Source of the DNA: an uncultured Corynebacterium sp.
GTDB taxonomy: Bacteria; Actinomycetota; Actinomycetes; Mycobacteriales; Mycobacteriaceae
Assembly (NCBI RefSeq): GCF_937999985.1
Contig: NZ_CALLDG010000164.1
Coordinates: 1 to 30,985 of the forward strand
Length of the DNA stretch: 30,985 bases
Direction of reading: 5' to 3'
In this document: positions 30,439 through 30,985 of the stretch, in pieces
Layout of the letters: every line of letters begins with the position of its first letter
How positions within the stretch are numbered: position 1 is the stretch's first letter
Translations under genes and position numbers: made by a program
Notes under the pieces: model-generated
The model's database searches: none
The model's input: only the letters and a program-made list of their open reading frames with translations
Told to the model about the DNA's origin: nothing

Positions 30439-30985
30439 TTGTCGAATAGCTACTCATTTTCTTTTAGCTACCCGCGCTCTAATGAAGGAGTCGAGGTCCA
30501 CTCCCTCGAGGTTCCCGCTAGCCCAACAGTGATCCTGGGTGTCAATGGCGCCGGTAAGACCACGCTTATGAAGTTGCTGGCCGGACAGCTAAAACCGTCC
30601 AAAGGCGCTGTGCCGAAGTTGGGCCGAGCGGTGTACGTCCCGCAACTTTTCGAAAGCATCAATGGGGCGCGCGTGGTCGACTATGTTTCCTACGTCGCCT
30701 GGCTTAATGGAGCCGGTTGGGCGGAGAGCAAGAGGTCCGCAGCCTATTGGATTGAATTCGTCGGACTTAAAGCACACGCACATAAGCAATGCAGCAAGTT
30801 GTCTGGTGGGCAGCAAGCTCGCGTGCAAATAGCTACAGCCCTGAACTCTAACGCGGAGCACATACTGCTGGACGAACCCAGCGCCGCACTCGACCCACTG
30901 GCGAAGCGGGATCTGCAAGGGCTCTATCGATCCATTGCGGAAGCGGGCGTTGGCCTTTGGGTTTCTAGTCATCAGCCCTTGGAAG
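30439..30985 (+). CDS. ABC transporter ATP-binding protein (partial, cut by the right edge)
   Basis: 182 codons are visible. All ABC motifs are in order: FSYPRSNEG with an aromatic before the nucleotide, Walker A GVNGAGKTT (34-42), Q-loop YVPQ, signature LSGGQ (121-125), Walker B ILLDEP (D145, E146), D-loop SAALD and the switch histidine in SSHQ. The start is taken as TTG 30439: an in-frame TAA lies 8 codons upstream, and no ATG or GTG before Walker A leaves room for the first beta strands. A weak AAAGG lies 12 bases upstream. Its codons include ATA and many A/T-ending ones, and hand counts of two 60-base lines give about 53% GC against about 65% in ispF. It is probably acquired DNA. The single domain suggests an export-type (ABC-2) or peptide-related ATPase; the substrate is unknown. 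Confidence 0.85.
   Translation, partial: MSNSYSFSFSYPRSNEGVEVHSLEVPASPTVILGVNGAGKTTLMKLLAGQLKPSKGAVPKLGRAVYVPQLFESINGARVVDYVSYVAWLNGAGWAESKRSAAYWIEFVGLKAHAHKQCSKLSGGQQARVQIATALNSNAEHILLDEPSAALDPLAKRDLQGLYRSIAEAGVGLWVSSHQPLE

Noticed and set aside
1..30985. CRISPR arrays, tRNA or rRNA genes, complete insertion sequences with transposase
   Set aside because: I saw no regularly spaced repeat-spacer pattern, no cloverleaf with a TTC arm and no transposase or integrase motif. The tandem repeats found are short and have no spacers.

Overview
The window is about 31 kb of GC-rich chromosome from an actinobacterium, almost certainly a Corynebacterium. The evidence is gene order. panC, panD, lysS and clpC occur in the order of the M. 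tuberculosis Rv3602c-Rv3596c block. mutY, canB, an Rv3587c-like membrane protein, radA, lpqE, carD, ispD and ispF follow the Rv3589-Rv3581c block. A FadE24/FadE23-like pair, an acyl-CoA ligase and a secreted lipase would suit a lipid-using (lipophilic) species, but the sequence does not fix the species.

Layout. (1) 1-8347: the end of an Ala/Arg-rich protein, a DUF2520 Rossmann protein, panC, then a Leloir galactose cluster (aldose 1-epimerase, SSS-type sodium/sugar symporter, small two-helix membrane protein, galT, galK), then panD. The galactose genes split the pantothenate genes. (2) 8344-9561: a secreted, probably lipid-anchored protein of unknown function, convergent with panD. (3) 9774-14353: lysS and two co-directional acyl-CoA dehydrogenase genes. 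(4) 14430-17368, minus strand: an acyl-CoA ligase followed downstream by thiD, separated by a 128-bp element with 21-bp inverted ends. (5) 17841-20498: clpC, with likely ClgR sites and a SigH-like promoter upstream. (6) 20538-24543, minus strand: secreted lipase, brnQ, mutY. (7) 24580-26005: beta-carbonic anhydrase and a membrane-anchored protein. (8) 26029-28115, minus strand: radA and an LpqE-like lipoprotein; disA, the usual mycobacterial neighbour of radA, is absent here. (9) 28385-30360: carD, ispD, ispF. (10) 30439 to the right edge: the start of an ABC-transporter ATPase of lower GC content, with its own promoter and a TTG start.

How the genes work together. Galactose can be imported by the symporter, mutarotated by GalM, phosphorylated by GalK and uridylylated by GalT; galE is not in the window. 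PanC and PanD supply and use beta-alanine for pantothenate, and the DUF2520 protein may supply pantoate. The lipase, acyl-CoA ligase and two dehydrogenases could form a lipid-use set. IspD and IspF are two steps of the MEP isoprenoid route. CarD and ClpC are general regulators of transcription and protein quality.

Most of the window is ordinary core genome. I did not find a clear, self-contained new defence or mobile system. The best leads are the 128-bp inverted-repeat element, a GalT that has lost most of its structural metal ligands, the small partner of the sugar symporter, the 14-bp repeat array in the acyl-CoA ligase leader, the repeat-plus-hairpin leader of carD, and the compositionally foreign ABC gene at the right edge. 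Several genes also look leaderless, with a -10 box 6-8 bases before the start codon.
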